64,000 nt of DNA from AC-32 sp963788215. Its GTDB lineage: Bacteria; Actinomycetota; Thermoleophilia; Gaiellales; Gaiellaceae. The notes beneath the pieces were generated by a model. That model had not been told where the DNA came from. It was given only the letters and a program-made list of their open reading frames with translations, and did not search any database. This document shows positions 26,193 through 37,166 of this stretch, piece after piece. Every line of letters begins with the position of its first letter. Position 1 is the first letter of the stretch. A program made the position numbers and the translations under genes. The DNA lies in assembly GCA_963788215.1 (NCBI GenBank), contig CAWBFX010000003.1:310001-374000 (forward strand). The letters run 5' to 3'.

Positions 26193-27317
26193 TTAGGCGA
26201 GCAGCTCCGCCGTGACGCCGCCGCCGAGGTAGCGGCCGCGGCCGGTCAGGGCGAGGCTCTCCCGACGCTCGTGCCGAACGAGCCCGAGCCGCTCGAGCCG
26301 CTCGACCGCTGTCCAGTCGACCGCGCCCGCGAGCCCGTCGACCGCGAGCGGCTCGTCCAGGCGTAGCCCGAGCATCACCCGCTCACTCTCGCGCACCTCC
26401 GGCGGAAGCGGTTCCAGCTCCCGCGGTGGCCGCGAGCCGGTAGCGAGGGCGGCCAGGTAGGCCCCGAGCTTCGGCGTCGTCCGCCGGCGCTCCGATTCGA
26501 TTGTCGAGACCGCGCCGATCCCGAGGCCGAGGTAGTCCCGGGCGCGCCAGTAGGCGAGGTTGTGCCGCGAGCGTAGGTCCCGCCCGTCCGCGAGGGACGG
26601 CTGCCTGCAGAAGTTCGCCGTCTCGTACCAGCGGTACCCGGCAGCCGTGACGCGCGCGACCACGCGCTCGAAGTACGACTCCATCGCCTCGGCCTGACGC
26701 GCGAGCTCCGCGCCGTGCGCATGGGTGAACCGCGTGCCCGGTTTCGCCTCCAGCTCGTAGCAGGAGAGGTGCTCGGGCTCCAGCGCGAGAGCGTCGCTCA
26801 GGTCGGCGTCGAGATCGGCGGAGCTCTGGCCGGGGATCCCGTAGACGAGATCGAGGGAAATGTTGTCAAATCCGACATCACGGAGAGAGTAGACGGAGCG
26901 CCGGACGTCATCCGGACCGGCCCGCCGCTCGAGCACCGACAGCAAATGTGGCTGGAAGCTCTGCGCGCCGAGCGAGACGCGCGTCACGCCGCACGTGCGC
27001 AAGAGCCGGGCGAGCTGCGGCGTCACCGTCTCCGGGTTCGCCTCGACCGTGACCTCCTCGGCCGGCGGCAGCGCGCTGCAGCAGCCGCTCGAGCTCGCGC
27101 GCCTCCGTGAACGTCGGCGTCCCGCCGCCGAGGAACACGCTCTCCAGCCGCGGTGCCAGCACCTCCTGCTCGAGCTCGAGCTCCGCGATCAGCGCGTCGA
27201 CGTAGGCCGCGTGCTGGCCGCGGCGCCCGACGACCGTGACGAAGTCGCAGTAGCCGCAGCGAGACGCGCAGAAGGGCAGGTGCACGTAGAGGTGCCTGAC
27301 CAGGCCGTCCGCGGCGC

Positions 27318-27321
<4 letters not shown>
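26193..27321 (-). CDS. hemW: HemW-type radical SAM protein, frame interrupted
   Basis: The GTG at 27321 overlaps the lepA stop (GTGA). RHLYVHLPFCASRCGYCDFV carries the CxxxCxxC cluster motif, and LESVFLGGGTPTFTEAREL follows. After a shift near 27070, VTVEANPETVTPQLARLLRT, VTRVSLGAQSFQPHLLSVLE and SLDLVYGIPGQSSADLDADL lead into a C-terminal HemN_C-like domain. About 375 residues. HemW proteins bind heme and are related to, but distinct from, coproporphyrinogen dehydrogenase. Location between lepA and hrcA is the usual place for hemW in Gram-positive and actinobacterial genomes. Confidence 0.9.
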
Positions 27322-29106
<1,785 letters not shown>

Positions 29107-29109
29107 GGG

Positions 29110-29616
29110 CTACTGAGCGTACCGGCGTTCCAGCCGCATCAAGCGGTGCGGACGGCCGTCTTCCTCGACGTCGCGCACGTAGCGGAAGCCGGCCTTCTCG
29201 AACGCGCGCCACGAGCGCACGTTGTCCTCGTCGACGGCCGCGACGCAGGCGCCGGTCTCCGGTCGCGCGAACACGACCTCGCGGGCGAACGCCTCGAGCA
29301 CGCGCGGGCCGAGGCCGTGTCCGGTCAGTTCCGCTTCGCCGATCAGCAGGTCGACGCCGGCCACACCTTCGCCGACCTCGACGACCGCCTCCCATTCGGG
29401 GAAGTCGGAGACGAGATAGGTCTCGATCATCCCGACGGGCCGCCCGTCGACGACGATCAGGTAGTGGTCGCTCGGGTCGAGGCCGTCGATCGCCTTCGCG
29501 TACTCCGCGTGCGAGTCGTCCAGCGAGTCGCGCCACCAGCGGCGGACGTGCTCGCGCTCGAGCCATTCGCGCAGCAGCGGCAGGTGCTCGTGCCTGAGCG
29601 GCTCGAACTCGATCAC
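29110..29616 (-). CDS. GNAT acetyltransferase, AAC(6')-like
   Basis: 168 residues from a GTG overlapping the murJ stop (GTGA). The pattern EFEPLRHEHLPLLREWLERE, RWWRDSLDDSHAEYAKAIDG, YLIVVDGRPVGMIETYLVSD, VDLLIGEAELTGHGLGPRVL and WRAFEKAGFRYVRDVEEDGR follows the aminoglycoside 6'-N-acetyltransferase / siderophore-acetylase type of GNAT. Housekeeping roles are as likely as antibiotic modification. It sits between murJ and lepA in the same transcription direction. Confidence 0.78.
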   Translation of the reverse strand: MIEFEPLRHEHLPLLREWLEREHVRRWWRDSLDDSHAEYAKAIDGLDPSDHYLIVVDGRPVGMIETYLVSDFPEWEAVVEVGEGVAGVDLLIGEAELTGHGLGPRVLEAFAREVVFARPETGACVAAVDEDNVRSWRAFEKAGFRYVRDVEEDGRPHRLMRLERRYAQ

Positions 29617-31188
29617 CCGCTGCGGCGGCGCAGGGAGAGGAGCGCCTGAAGCTCGCGCACCCCCAGCGTTCGGCACGCGAGCGCGTAGGCGACCGCGCTT
29701 CCGAGGAGGGCGACGCCGAGCGAGACGATCTGGGCGGCCAGCGAGCGCCCGAGCTCGGAATCGAGGCCGCGCCAGGCCCCGTAGGAGACCAGCGCGACTA
29801 CCGCCGAGGCCAGCACGATCTTCCCGAACGCGCGTCCGGTCTCGCCGAGCTCGACGCGGCCCAGGCGGCGGCGCAGGAGCTCGAGCAGCGCGAAGGTGCC
29901 GGCGATGTTCACGAAGGTCGTCGAAAGCGGGATCCCCCACGTCCCGAAGCGGTAGAAGACGGCGTCGAGGAGGGCGTTGAGGCCGAGGTTGGCCAGCGCG
30001 ACCGCGGTCGGGATCCACGGGGACTGCAGGCTGAAGAAGGCGCGGTTCAGCATCAGCATCGTCCCGTTGAACGTCAGCCCCGCCGCGAAGGCGGCGAGCG
30101 CGCCGGCAACGACGTGGGTCTGGTGCGGTCCGAACTGGCCGCGCTGGTAGAGAAGGCGCACGATGGGCTCCGCCAGGACCGCCGAGATCACGCTTGCCGG
30201 GACGAGCAGGAAGGCGATCTGGCGCAGGCCGAGCCCGACGGTGGTGCGGAACCCCTCGAGATCGCCGCGCGCGGCGAGCCGCGAGAGCGAGGGGAACAGC
30301 ACGGTCGCGACCGCGACCGAGAACATTCCCTGCGGGAGCATGTAGACGCGGAACGCCTTGTCGATCGCCGTCGGCGCCAGCTCGGGGTCGATCAGGCGCG
30401 AGGCGAAGATCGAGTCGACGACGAGGTTGAAGTTGATCAGGCCGAGCCCGATCGTCACCGGCACCATCAGCACGAAGACGCGCCTGACCGCGGGATCGCG
30501 CCAGTCGACCACCATCTGCAGCCGTCCGTCGAGCCCGCGCAGCCAGGGCACGGGTAAGAGCACCTGGATCACCGTGCCGATCACGATCGAGATCGCGTAG
30601 ACGTAGAGCTTCCCGCTCATCGTCTCGGCGTGCGGCACGCCGAGGACGAGGCCGGCGATGATCGCAAGGTTCCAGAAGACCGGGGTCAGCGGCGGGCACC
30701 GTGAAGTGTTCGTAGCTGTTGAGGATCCCGACGATCACGCCCGAGACGCCGAGCAGCGCGACGATCGGGAAGAGCACGCGCGAGAGCCCGATCGCGAGTT
30801 CCTTGTCTCCGCCCGGATCGCCGAAGGGCGCGATCACGAGAGGCGCGATCACGATGAAGAGGGCGGTCAAGGCGCCGAGGCCGAGCAGCATCAGCCAGAA
30901 GAGCGTCGAGGCGACGCGCCAGGCGCGCTTGCGCTCTCCCTTCTCGAGCAGCTCGCTGAAGACGGGGACGAACGCGGACGAGAGGGCCGCGTCCGCGACG
31001 AGCGAGCGCACGAGGTTCGGCACCTGGAACGCGACCGTGAACGCGTTGACCTTGCCGGCGGCGCCGAAGTAGTAGGCCGCGACGATCTCGCGGATCAGGC
31101 CCAGGATCCGGGAAAGCCCGGTTGCGAGCGAGAAGATCGCCGTCGACCGCGCCAGCCGTCGGCCGCGGGCCGCGCCTCGCTCCTCCAC
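29613..31188 (-). CDS. murJ: Lipid II flippase MurJ, frame interrupted
   Basis: A polytopic MATE-like/MviN protein exporting lipid II for peptidoglycan synthesis. The N-terminus STAIFSLATGLSRILGLIRE is the signature first helix; NAFTVAFQVPNLVRSLVADA and LSSAFVPVFSELLEKGERKR follow. After a shift near 30690, the rest is SGKLYVYAISIVIGTVIQVL, PVTIGLGLINFNLVVDSIFA and SRLIDPELAPTAIDKAFRVY. About 525 residues with about 14 helices. The GTG at 31188 is preferred; an in-frame ATG at 31224 would overlap the divergent rpsT promoter region. Confidence 0.92.
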
Positions 31189-31218
31189 GCGCCCGAGTAT
31201 AGGAAGGGGCTCTGCTGC

Positions 31219-31224
31219 TACCAT
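31219..31224 (+). promoter_or_regulatory. Candidate rpsT -10 element
   Basis: TGCTACCAT resembles an extended -10 (TACCAT) 35 bp ahead of the rpsT ATG. No convincing -35 is visible. The assignment rests on position in the murJ/rpsT divergent gap. Confidence 0.3.
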
Positions 31225-31231
31225 CGGCGCG

Positions 31232-31247
31232 GCCCGCTCGAGCGGGC
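31232..31247 (+). promoter_or_regulatory. Terminator-like hairpin in the rpsT leader
   Basis: The palindrome GCCCGCTCGAGCGGGC (6-bp stem, TCGA loop) is followed at once by TCTTTT and, 11 bp after the stem, by the rpsT ATG. There is no recognisable Shine-Dalgarno. A GC stem plus U-run is intrinsic-terminator-like, suggesting attenuation or translational control of S20 synthesis. Confidence 0.5.
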
Positions 31248-31258
31248 TCTTTTACGAA

Positions 31259-31525
31259 ATGCCCAACATCAAGCAACAGAAGAAGCGCGTCCGGATCGCC
31301 GGCGAGGAGCGGCTCGAGAACCTGCGCTACGCCTCGACGGTGAAGACGCTGACCCGCCGGCTGCGGGCTGCTGTCGACGAGGGCGACGGCGCGAAGGTCG
31401 AGGCCGAGCACCGCGAGCTCGTGCGCTGGATCGACAAGGCAGCCTCGCGCGGAGCGCTCCACCGCAACACGGCCGCCCGCAAGAAGGCGCAGGCCGCCCG
31501 CCTCGCCGCCGGCTCGGGCTCCTAG
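31259..31525 (+). CDS. rpsT: Small ribosomal subunit protein bS20
   Basis: 88 residues, intact and unmistakable: MPNIKQQKKRVRIAGEERLE, then the lysine/arginine-rich helices and an alanine-rich tail ending AARLAAGSGS. It binds 16S rRNA in the body of the 30S subunit. It is divergent from murJ and convergent with holA. Its TAG stop sits inside the palindrome CTAGCTAGCTAG that also holds the holA stop. rpsT opposite holA is a common bacterial arrangement. Confidence 0.97.
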   Translation: MPNIKQQKKRVRIAGEERLENLRYASTVKTLTRRLRAAVDEGDGAKVEAEHRELVRWIDKAASRGALHRNTAARKKAQAARLAAGSGS

Positions 31526-32521
31526 CTAGCTAGCGGCTTTCGCGGTTTCTCTGCCGCGGGTGATGTCGATGAGCGCGCGAGTGAACTCGAGCTCGCCGGG
31601 CAGCGTGCTGCCGCCCTTGAGCGCGGCGTCCAGGCGGGCGAGCCGGATGACCGCGTCGTCGAGCTCGTCGTGCGTGAAGTTGCCCGCCTGCTCGTAGAGC
31701 TTCTGGACGTAGAAGCGGTTGCGCTTCATTCGCTCGGCCGCGGCGGCGGGCGGGACCCCTTGCGCGGAGAGGTTGCGACAGTCGCGTACGCGTCCGACGT
31801 GGGCGACGAGGAGACCGGTCACGCGCAGGAACACATCTCGCGGCGCGTCCCCTGAGCGCTCGACAAGTCGCTCGCTGGCGCCGACTGCGGCCGCCACGTC
31901 GCGGCGGCCCCAGGCGTCGGTCAGGTCGAACGGCGGCGTCTCGGCGCGGGCCGCCACGAGCTGCGCGATCTCGCGTTCCGTGAGGCGCTCGCCTGCGGCC
32001 CAGGTCGCCAGCTTGTCGACCTCCGTCGCCAGTTCTTGGCTGTTCTCGCCGACGAGCTCGACGACGGCTCTCGCGGCGTCGGCGTCGATCTTCACGCCGC
32101 GCTCGGCGAGCTGCGCCTCGACCCAGCGCGGGAAGTCGGACTTGCGCCCCCGCTTCGGGAGGTCGTAGAGGAGGAGTTCGCCTGCCTTCGCGACCGCCTT
32201 GGCGAGACTCGAGTCGCGCTTGACCTCCTCGCCGGTCAGTGCGAGGACCGTCGTCGGCGCCGGGCGCTTGAGGTACTCCTCCAAGCGCCTCACCTCGGCG
32301 GCCTTCCAGCGCTCGACGTGCTCGACGACGACGAGGCGCCGCTCGACCGCAAAGAGACCGAGGGCGTTGCAGGCGGCCTCGACATCCTCGGCACTCGCCT
32401 CGAGCGCAGAGAGATGCTCCGTCGCGTCCTCGCCCACGCGCTCGCGCAGGCGCCGCAGCGCGCGGACGACTTTCGGCCGGTCGGTGCCGGTAATCAGGTA
32501 GACCGCGGCGAGCTCTGCCAC
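31526..32521 (-). CDS. holA: DNA polymerase III subunit delta (HolA)
   Basis: 331 residues from a GTG at 32521. It opens the sliding clamp as part of the clamp loader. The N-terminus VAELAAVYLITGTDRPKVVR is the typical HolA start, with RLVVVEHVERWKAAEVRRLE, TTVLALTGEEVKRDSSLAKA and GENSQELATEVDKLATWAAG as family blocks; the C-terminus (AALKGGSTLPGELEFTRALI) matches the collar domain. Intact. It overlaps the comEC end by 28 bp. The comEA-comEC-holA order is the usual one. Confidence 0.92.
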   Translation of the reverse strand: MAELAAVYLITGTDRPKVVRALRRLRERVGEDATEHLSALEASAEDVEAACNALGLFAVERRLVVVEHVERWKAAEVRRLEEYLKRPAPTTVLALTGEEVKRDSSLAKAVAKAGELLLYDLPKRGRKSDFPRWVEAQLAERGVKIDADAARAVVELVGENSQELATEVDKLATWAAGERLTEREIAQLVAARAETPPFDLTDAWGRRDVAAAVGASERLVERSGDAPRDVFLRVTGLLVAHVGRVRDCRNLSAQGVPPAAAAERMKRNRFYVQKLYEQAGNFTHDELDDAVIRLARLDAALKGGSTLPGELEFTRALIDITRGRETAKAAS

Positions 32522-33942
32522 CGGCGCCAAGCATAGGCGGCCGCGCCGGCCGCGCACAGGAGGGCGAGCGCGCCGCGGTCGGACCGCACCTGAGCTCCGG
32601 GCAGTCCGCCGAAGAAGCGGGCGCAGGCGGCGAGGTAGGCCGCGCACCAGCCGTTGACCCAGGCGAGGCCGGCGGCGGCAGGAGGGAAGACGGCGCCGAC
32701 GAGCGCGGTCGCGAAGGCGAGGTAGAGGAGAGGCGCGACCGCCAACTCCGCAAGCGCGTTCGCAGGCACCGTGACGAGCGGGAGCGCATGGAACTGCAGC
32801 CAGAGGATCGGGGCCGTGACAGCGCCGCAGGCAGTCGAGACGGCGACGACCGCCGCGAGCTTCCGGTGCAGCGGGTAGCCCTCGAGCACGTCGAGCAGGC
32901 GAGGGACGACGAGGAAGATCGCGGCGACGGCTGCGAACGAGAGCTGGAAGCCTGCGTCGAGCAGGTCGTACGGGTTCCGTGCGAGCAGCGCGAGGGCTGC
33001 GAGCAGGAGGAAGTACCACCGGTCCGATGCGCGAGCGCTGAGCCACGCCGCCGAGGCGAGGGCGCCCGCGATCCCTGCGCGGACGACCGACGGTTGCGGG
33101 CCAACGGCCAGCACGTAGCCTCCGATCGCTCCGAGCGCGGCCAGATGGCCCACCCAGCGTGGAAGTCCGACCAGCCAGACCAGCGCGAGCGCGCCCGCAG
33201 CCACGAGCGCCACGTTCTGGCCGGAGACGGCGAGCAGGTGGTAGAGGCCCGAGGCTCTGAATCGCTGCCGCAGGTCCGGCGAGAGTGCCTGCTCGTCGCC
33301 GAGCACGATGCCCTCGATCACACCGCCGCGCTCGCCGTGGAGCCCGGGTGCGATCGACCGTGCGAGGAGCGCCCGCAGCTGGTCGGCGATGCCGCCGAGG
33401 CCGCCCCGTTGGCCGACGAGCTGCCAGCGGTCTGCTCGCAGCACCACGTGGACACCTTGGTGCCGGAGCCATGTGCGCTCGTCGAAGCCGTGTGCTTTCG
33501 GCCGTGGGAGGCGCACGGTCGCGATCGTCTCGACCACGGCGCCTTGCGGCGGCGCGCGTCCGAGCGGGAGCTCCAGGAGAGCGGCTTCGCGGAAGCGGAG
33601 ACGGCCGAAGCGCGTCACCTCGGCGGGGATCCGCAGCTCGAACCGACTCCGCCGGGCGGGCGCGGTGACGACGAGGTCCGTGCGCTCGGCGGTGTCGACG
33701 CGCGCGAGTAGGACGCTGCGGTCGAGCGCGTCCAGGCGCGCACTGCCCCACCACCAGCCGACGAGCAAGAGCGCGGCGGCTGCGAGCCAGGGCCGGATTT
33801 CTGCGCGCGTGGCTCCCGCGGCAAGGATCGCTGCGGAGACCAGCGCAAGGGGCAGGAGTGAAATGCGCGCCGCGTTCGCGGTCGCGAGCCCGAGGCAAAG
33901 CGCCAAGAGGAACGCGTGCGGTGAGCCGCGCACGGCGGTCAA
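32494..33942 (-). CDS. comEC: ComEC/Rec2-family DNA translocation channel, competence domain only
   Basis: 482 residues from a TTG overlapping the comEA stop (TTGA). It contains the N-terminal OB-like domain and the polytopic Competence domain: RASGLYHLLAVSGQNVALVA (the highly conserved HLLAVSGQN block), GPQPSVVRAGIAGALASAAW and NPYDLLDAGFQLSFAAVAAI. It is predicted to pass one DNA strand across the membrane. The C-terminal metallo-beta-lactamase nuclease-like domain of long ComECs (about 750 residues) is absent; the gene ends cleanly into holA. Confidence 0.92.
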   Translation of the reverse strand: MTAVRGSPHAFLLALCLGLATANAARISLLPLALVSAAILAAGATRAEIRPWLAAAALLLVGWWWGSARLDALDRSVLLARVDTAERTDLVVTAPARRSRFELRIPAEVTRFGRLRFREAALLELPLGRAPPQGAVVETIATVRLPRPKAHGFDERTWLRHQGVHVVLRADRWQLVGQRGGLGGIADQLRALLARSIAPGLHGERGGVIEGIVLGDEQALSPDLRQRFRASGLYHLLAVSGQNVALVAAGALALVWLVGLPRWVGHLAALGAIGGYVLAVGPQPSVVRAGIAGALASAAWLSARASDRWYFLLLAALALLARNPYDLLDAGFQLSFAAVAAIFLVVPRLLDVLEGYPLHRKLAAVVAVSTACGAVTAPILWLQFHALPLVTVPANALAELAVAPLLYLAFATALVGAVFPPAAAGLAWVNGWCAAYLAACARFFGGLPGAQVRSDRGALALLCAAGAAAYAWRRWQSSPRST

Positions 33943-34538
33943 GGCACCACCAGGTCTCGCAGCTGCTCGAGCCGCTTTGGTCCGATCCCGGGAACGGCGT
34001 CGAGCTCGTCGACCGAGCTGAACGCGCCATGCTTCGTGCGGTAGTCGAGGATCTTCTGGGCCGTGGCAGGCCCGACGCCGGGAAGCGAGTCGAGCTGCTC
34101 GAGCGTCGCCGTGCTGAGTTGGATCGGTGCGGACGGAGCCGCTCCGTCACCGCCAGTCGCGGCGGTCGGCGCCGCGGCGGCAGCGGAGCCGCGTGCCGGG
34201 ACGACGACCTGTTCTCCGTCCGCGAGCGGCGCCGCGAGGTTGACCTGAGCCAGCTCGGCTTTGCGCGTGGCCCCGCCGGCGCGGGCGACGGCGTCAGCAA
34301 TCCGCGAGCCGTCGGCCAGCCTGTAGAGGCCAGGCCGCCGGACTTCGCCGACCACGTCGACCACCACCCGCGCCGAAGGGCCGGCCGCACCCGTGCCGGG
34401 GCCGGGCGGCGGGGGGAGAGGCGCCGCCGGCGTCGCAGTGCCCGCGGGCAGGAGGTATCGGGCAGCGAGCAGGAGCAGCGCGAGCGCGACCGCGGCGAGC
34501 AGGAGTTGCCGCCGCCGCTGGTGGAGAAGTTCCGCCAT
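33939..34538 (-). CDS. comEA: ComEA-type DNA-binding competence protein
   Basis: 199 residues. N-terminal membrane anchor (QLLLAAVALALLLLAARYLL), Pro/Gly-rich linker, SLBB domain (VVVDVVGEVRRPGLYRLADG, VNLAAPLADGEQVVVPARGS), Ala-rich linker, then two helix-hairpin-helix motifs (LEQLDSLPGVGPATAQKILD and VDELDAVPGIGPKRLEQLRD). It binds incoming double-stranded DNA outside the membrane and hands it to ComEC. Intact. Element C lies immediately upstream, making it the obvious candidate control region for comEA-comEC-holA. Confidence 0.93.
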   Translation of the reverse strand: MAELLHQRRRQLLLAAVALALLLLAARYLLPAGTATPAAPLPPPPGPGTGAAGPSARVVVDVVGEVRRPGLYRLADGSRIADAVARAGGATRKAELAQVNLAAPLADGEQVVVPARGSAAAAAPTAATGGDGAAPSAPIQLSTATLEQLDSLPGVGPATAQKILDYRTKHGAFSSVDELDAVPGIGPKRLEQLRDLVVP

Positions 34539-34559
34539 GCGGCGAGCGTGCCCGGAAAA

Positions 34560-34682
34560 GTGTCACGCGTGGGTGACGCCTTTGTGCCGAAAGTGCAACG
34601 AAATCGGCACACATTCGGCACACAGCCGTGACACTCACGTGCGCTTTCCGCGGGTACCGTCCCTAACCCCCGCCCACCCAGG
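34560..34682. repeat. Dispersed intergenic element, copy C (two facing cores)
   Basis: The left half on the + strand reads ACGCGTGGGTGACGCCTTTG followed by TGCCGAAAGTG, matching the core of copy A. The right half on the - strand reads GCGCACGTGAGTGTCACGGC, then TGTGTGCCGAATGTGTG, matching copy B, with CCTGGGTGGGCGGGGG in the palindrome position. Three GTGCCGA half-sites occur within about 40 bp. It fills the gap between the leuS stop (34728) and comEA (34538). Confidence 0.65.
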
Positions 34683-34727
34683 GGCGCGCGTGCGCGCACG
34701 CGCGAGCGCACGCGGCGAGCGGCCGCG

Positions 34728-37157
34728 CTAGACCACGATGTTGACGAGCCGGCCGGGGACGACGATCGTCTGGCGGACCTGCTTCCCGTCCAGGTGCGCC
34801 TGCACCCGCGGCGAGGCGAGCGCGCGATCGACCAGCTGCTCTTCCGAGTCGCCGACCGCAGCCTCGAGGCGGTCGCGCACCTTGCCGTTCACCTGGATCA
34901 CGAGCTCGAACGTCTCGCGCACGAGCTGCGACTCGTCCGCGACCGGCCACGGGCGCTCCCACAACCGCTCGTGCCCCAGCACTCCCCACAGCTCCTCGGT
35001 GACGTGCGGCGCGTACGGCTGGATCAGCGAGACAGCCGTCTCGGCGGCGAAGCGCGCGTCCGGCGCCCCGACATCCCGCGAGAGCTCGTTCACCAACTCC
35101 ATCACCGCCGCGATCGCCGTGTTGAACGACTCGCGCCGGCCGATGTCGTCGGTCACCTTCGCGATCGTCTCGTGCGCCTTGCGCGTCAACGCGCCGCCCC
35201 CGTCCGAGCGAGCCGAAGCCGAGACGACCTCGCCCACGATCCGCCACAGCCGCCGGACGAACCGCACCATCCCTTCGAACGCTTCCTCGGTGAAGTCCAT
35301 GTCCTGGTCGGCCGGGCCGATGAAGAGCATCGCCAGGCGCACCGGGTCCGCGCCGTAGCGGTCGACGAACTCGTCCGGGCTGATCGTGTTGCCCTTGGAC
35401 TTGGACATCTTCGCGCCGCCGTACTGCACCCAGCCGTTGCCGTGGAACCGCGCGAAGGGCTCGCGGAAGCCGACCATCCCGAGGTCGGCGAGCGCCTTCT
35501 GGAAGAAGCGCGCATAGATCATGTGCATCGTCGCGTGGTCGACTCCGCCCTGGTAGTAGTCGACGGGGCCCCAATAATCGGCAAGCTCCCGCTCGAACGG
35601 CATGCGGTCGTTGTGCGGGTCGCAGTAGCGCAGGAAGTACCAGGCGGAGTCGACGAACGTGTCCATCGTCTCGGCCTCACGTCTGGCCTCGCCGCCGCAC
35701 TTCGGGCAGTCGACGCGCATCCACTCCTCGTTGGACTCGAGCGGCGCCTTTCCCTTCGGCAGATAGTCCTCGATGTCCGGCAGGACGACGGGCAATTCGT
35801 CCTCGGGCACTGTGACGACGCCACAGCCGTCGCAATAGACGATCGGGATCGGCGCGCCCCAGTAGCGCTGGCGCGAGAAGCCCCAATCGCGCAGCCGGAA
35901 GCTGACGGCGAAGCGGCCGGCGTGCCGCTTCTCCAGCCATTCGACGATCGCGCGTGCACCCTCGGGCGCAGGCAGCCCCGAGAACTCGCCGGAGTTGACC
36001 AGTCGCTCGCTGTCGGAGTGCTCGACGAACGCGCCCTCGGCGGCCGACTCCTCGCCCTCCGAGGCGACGACCGTCCGCACCGGCAGGTCGAACCGCTGCG
36101 CGAACGCGAAGTCCCGCTCGTCGTGCGCGGGCACGGCCATGATCGCGCCGGTGCCGTATTCCATCAGCACGTAGTCGGAGACCCAGATCGGAACGGGCTC
36201 GCCCGTCGCCGGGTTCACGGCGTAGCGGCCGGTGAAGACGCCGGTCTTCTCGCGGTCGGGGTCGACCCGGTCGGCGGAGCCGCCGGCCGCCAGCCGGACG
36301 TACTCCAGCACCTTGTCCTCCTGTGAGGTCCCCGCGGCGAGCTTCGGCACCAGCTCGTGCTCGGGGGCGAGGACGAAGAACGTCGCCCCGAAGACGGTGT
36401 CGGGCCGCGTCGTGAAGACCGGGATGTCGATGTCCAGCTCGTCGACGCGGAAGATCAGCTCGGCGCCTTCGGAGCGGCCGATCCAGTTCCGCTGCATCGC
36501 GACGATCCGGTCGGGCCACTGCAGGCCCTCGAAGTGGAGCATCTCGTCGGCGTACGCGGTCGTACGGAAGAACCATTGCTCCACGTTCCGGGCCTCGACG
36601 ACCGCCCCGCAGCGCTCGCAGCGGCCGTCCTTGACCTGCTCGTTGGCCAGGACCGTCTGGTCGTTCGGGCACCAGTTCACCGGCGACGCTTTGCGGTAGG
36701 CCAGGCCGGCCTCGTACAGCTTCAGGAACAGCCACTGCGTCCAGCGGTAGTAATCGGGCGAGTGCGCCGCGATCTCACGGTCCCAGTCGATCGCCCAGCC
36801 GGCCCGCTTCATGAAGGCGCGGATGTGATCGATGTTCCGCTCCGTCATCTCGCGCGGATGGCCGCCGCCGCGGATGGCGGCGTTCTCGGCGGGCAGGCCG
36901 AACGAGTCCCAGCCCATCGGCCGCATCACCTCGTGGCCGGTCCGGCGCTGGAAGTGCGACCGCACGTCGCCGATCGTGTAGACCAGCATGTGCCCCATGT
37001 GCAGCGTTCCCGAGGGATACGGCAGCTGCTCGAGCACGTAGCGCTTGTCCGGGTTCGGCGGGGTGCCGGGATCCGGGTTCGGGACCGCGAACGCCCCGGC
37101 CTCCTCCCAGACCTGCTGCCACTTCGGCTCGATTGCGTGTGGGTCGTACCGTTCCAT
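34728..37157 (-). CDS. leuS: Leucyl-tRNA synthetase
   Basis: 809 residues, intact. Class Ia synthetase: the HIGH-type motif in YPSGTLHMGHMLVYTIGDV, tRNA-charging core GWDSFGLPAENAAIRGGGHP, CP1 editing domain (VFTTRPDTVFGATFFVLAPE, YGTGAIMAVPAHDERDFAFA with the conserved editing Asp), leucine-specific FVDSAWYFLRYCDPHNDRMP, the KMSKS loop in GAKMSKSKGNTISPDEF and a C-terminal anticodon/tail region ending GRLVNIVV. The ATG at 37157 has GGAGG upstream. Expression is likely controlled by the leader at 37167-37274 (mini-ORF plus terminator). Confidence 0.97.
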   Translation of the reverse strand: MERYDPHAIEPKWQQVWEEAGAFAVPNPDPGTPPNPDKRYVLEQLPYPSGTLHMGHMLVYTIGDVRSHFQRRTGHEVMRPMGWDSFGLPAENAAIRGGGHPREMTERNIDHIRAFMKRAGWAIDWDREIAAHSPDYYRWTQWLFLKLYEAGLAYRKASPVNWCPNDQTVLANEQVKDGRCERCGAVVEARNVEQWFFRTTAYADEMLHFEGLQWPDRIVAMQRNWIGRSEGAELIFRVDELDIDIPVFTTRPDTVFGATFFVLAPEHELVPKLAAGTSQEDKVLEYVRLAAGGSADRVDPDREKTGVFTGRYAVNPATGEPVPIWVSDYVLMEYGTGAIMAVPAHDERDFAFAQRFDLPVRTVVASEGEESAAEGAFVEHSDSERLVNSGEFSGLPAPEGARAIVEWLEKRHAGRFAVSFRLRDWGFSRQRYWGAPIPIVYCDGCGVVTVPEDELPVVLPDIEDYLPKGKAPLESNEEWMRVDCPKCGGEARREAETMDTFVDSAWYFLRYCDPHNDRMPFERELADYWGPVDYYQGGVDHATMHMIYARFFQKALADLGMVGFREPFARFHGNGWVQYGGAKMSKSKGNTISPDEFVDRYGADPVRLAMLFIGPADQDMDFTEEAFEGMVRFVRRLWRIVGEVVSASARSDGGGALTRKAHETIAKVTDDIGRRESFNTAIAAVMELVNELSRDVGAPDARFAAETAVSLIQPYAPHVTEELWGVLGHERLWERPWPVADESQLVRETFELVIQVNGKVRDRLEAAVGDSEEQLVDRALASPRVQAHLDGKQVRQTIVVPGRLVNIVV

Positions 37158-37166
37158 CTCGCCTCC

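Noticed and set aside
25100..26200. CIRCE operator for HrcA
   Set aside because: No TTAGCACTC-N9-GAGTGCTAA-like inverted repeat was found upstream of hrcA or dnaJ.
31526..34711. Very long open frame on the - strand extending upstream of holA through comEC and comEA
   Set aside because: Only its last 331 residues (HolA) are real; the rest is an out-of-phase shadow of comEC and comEA.
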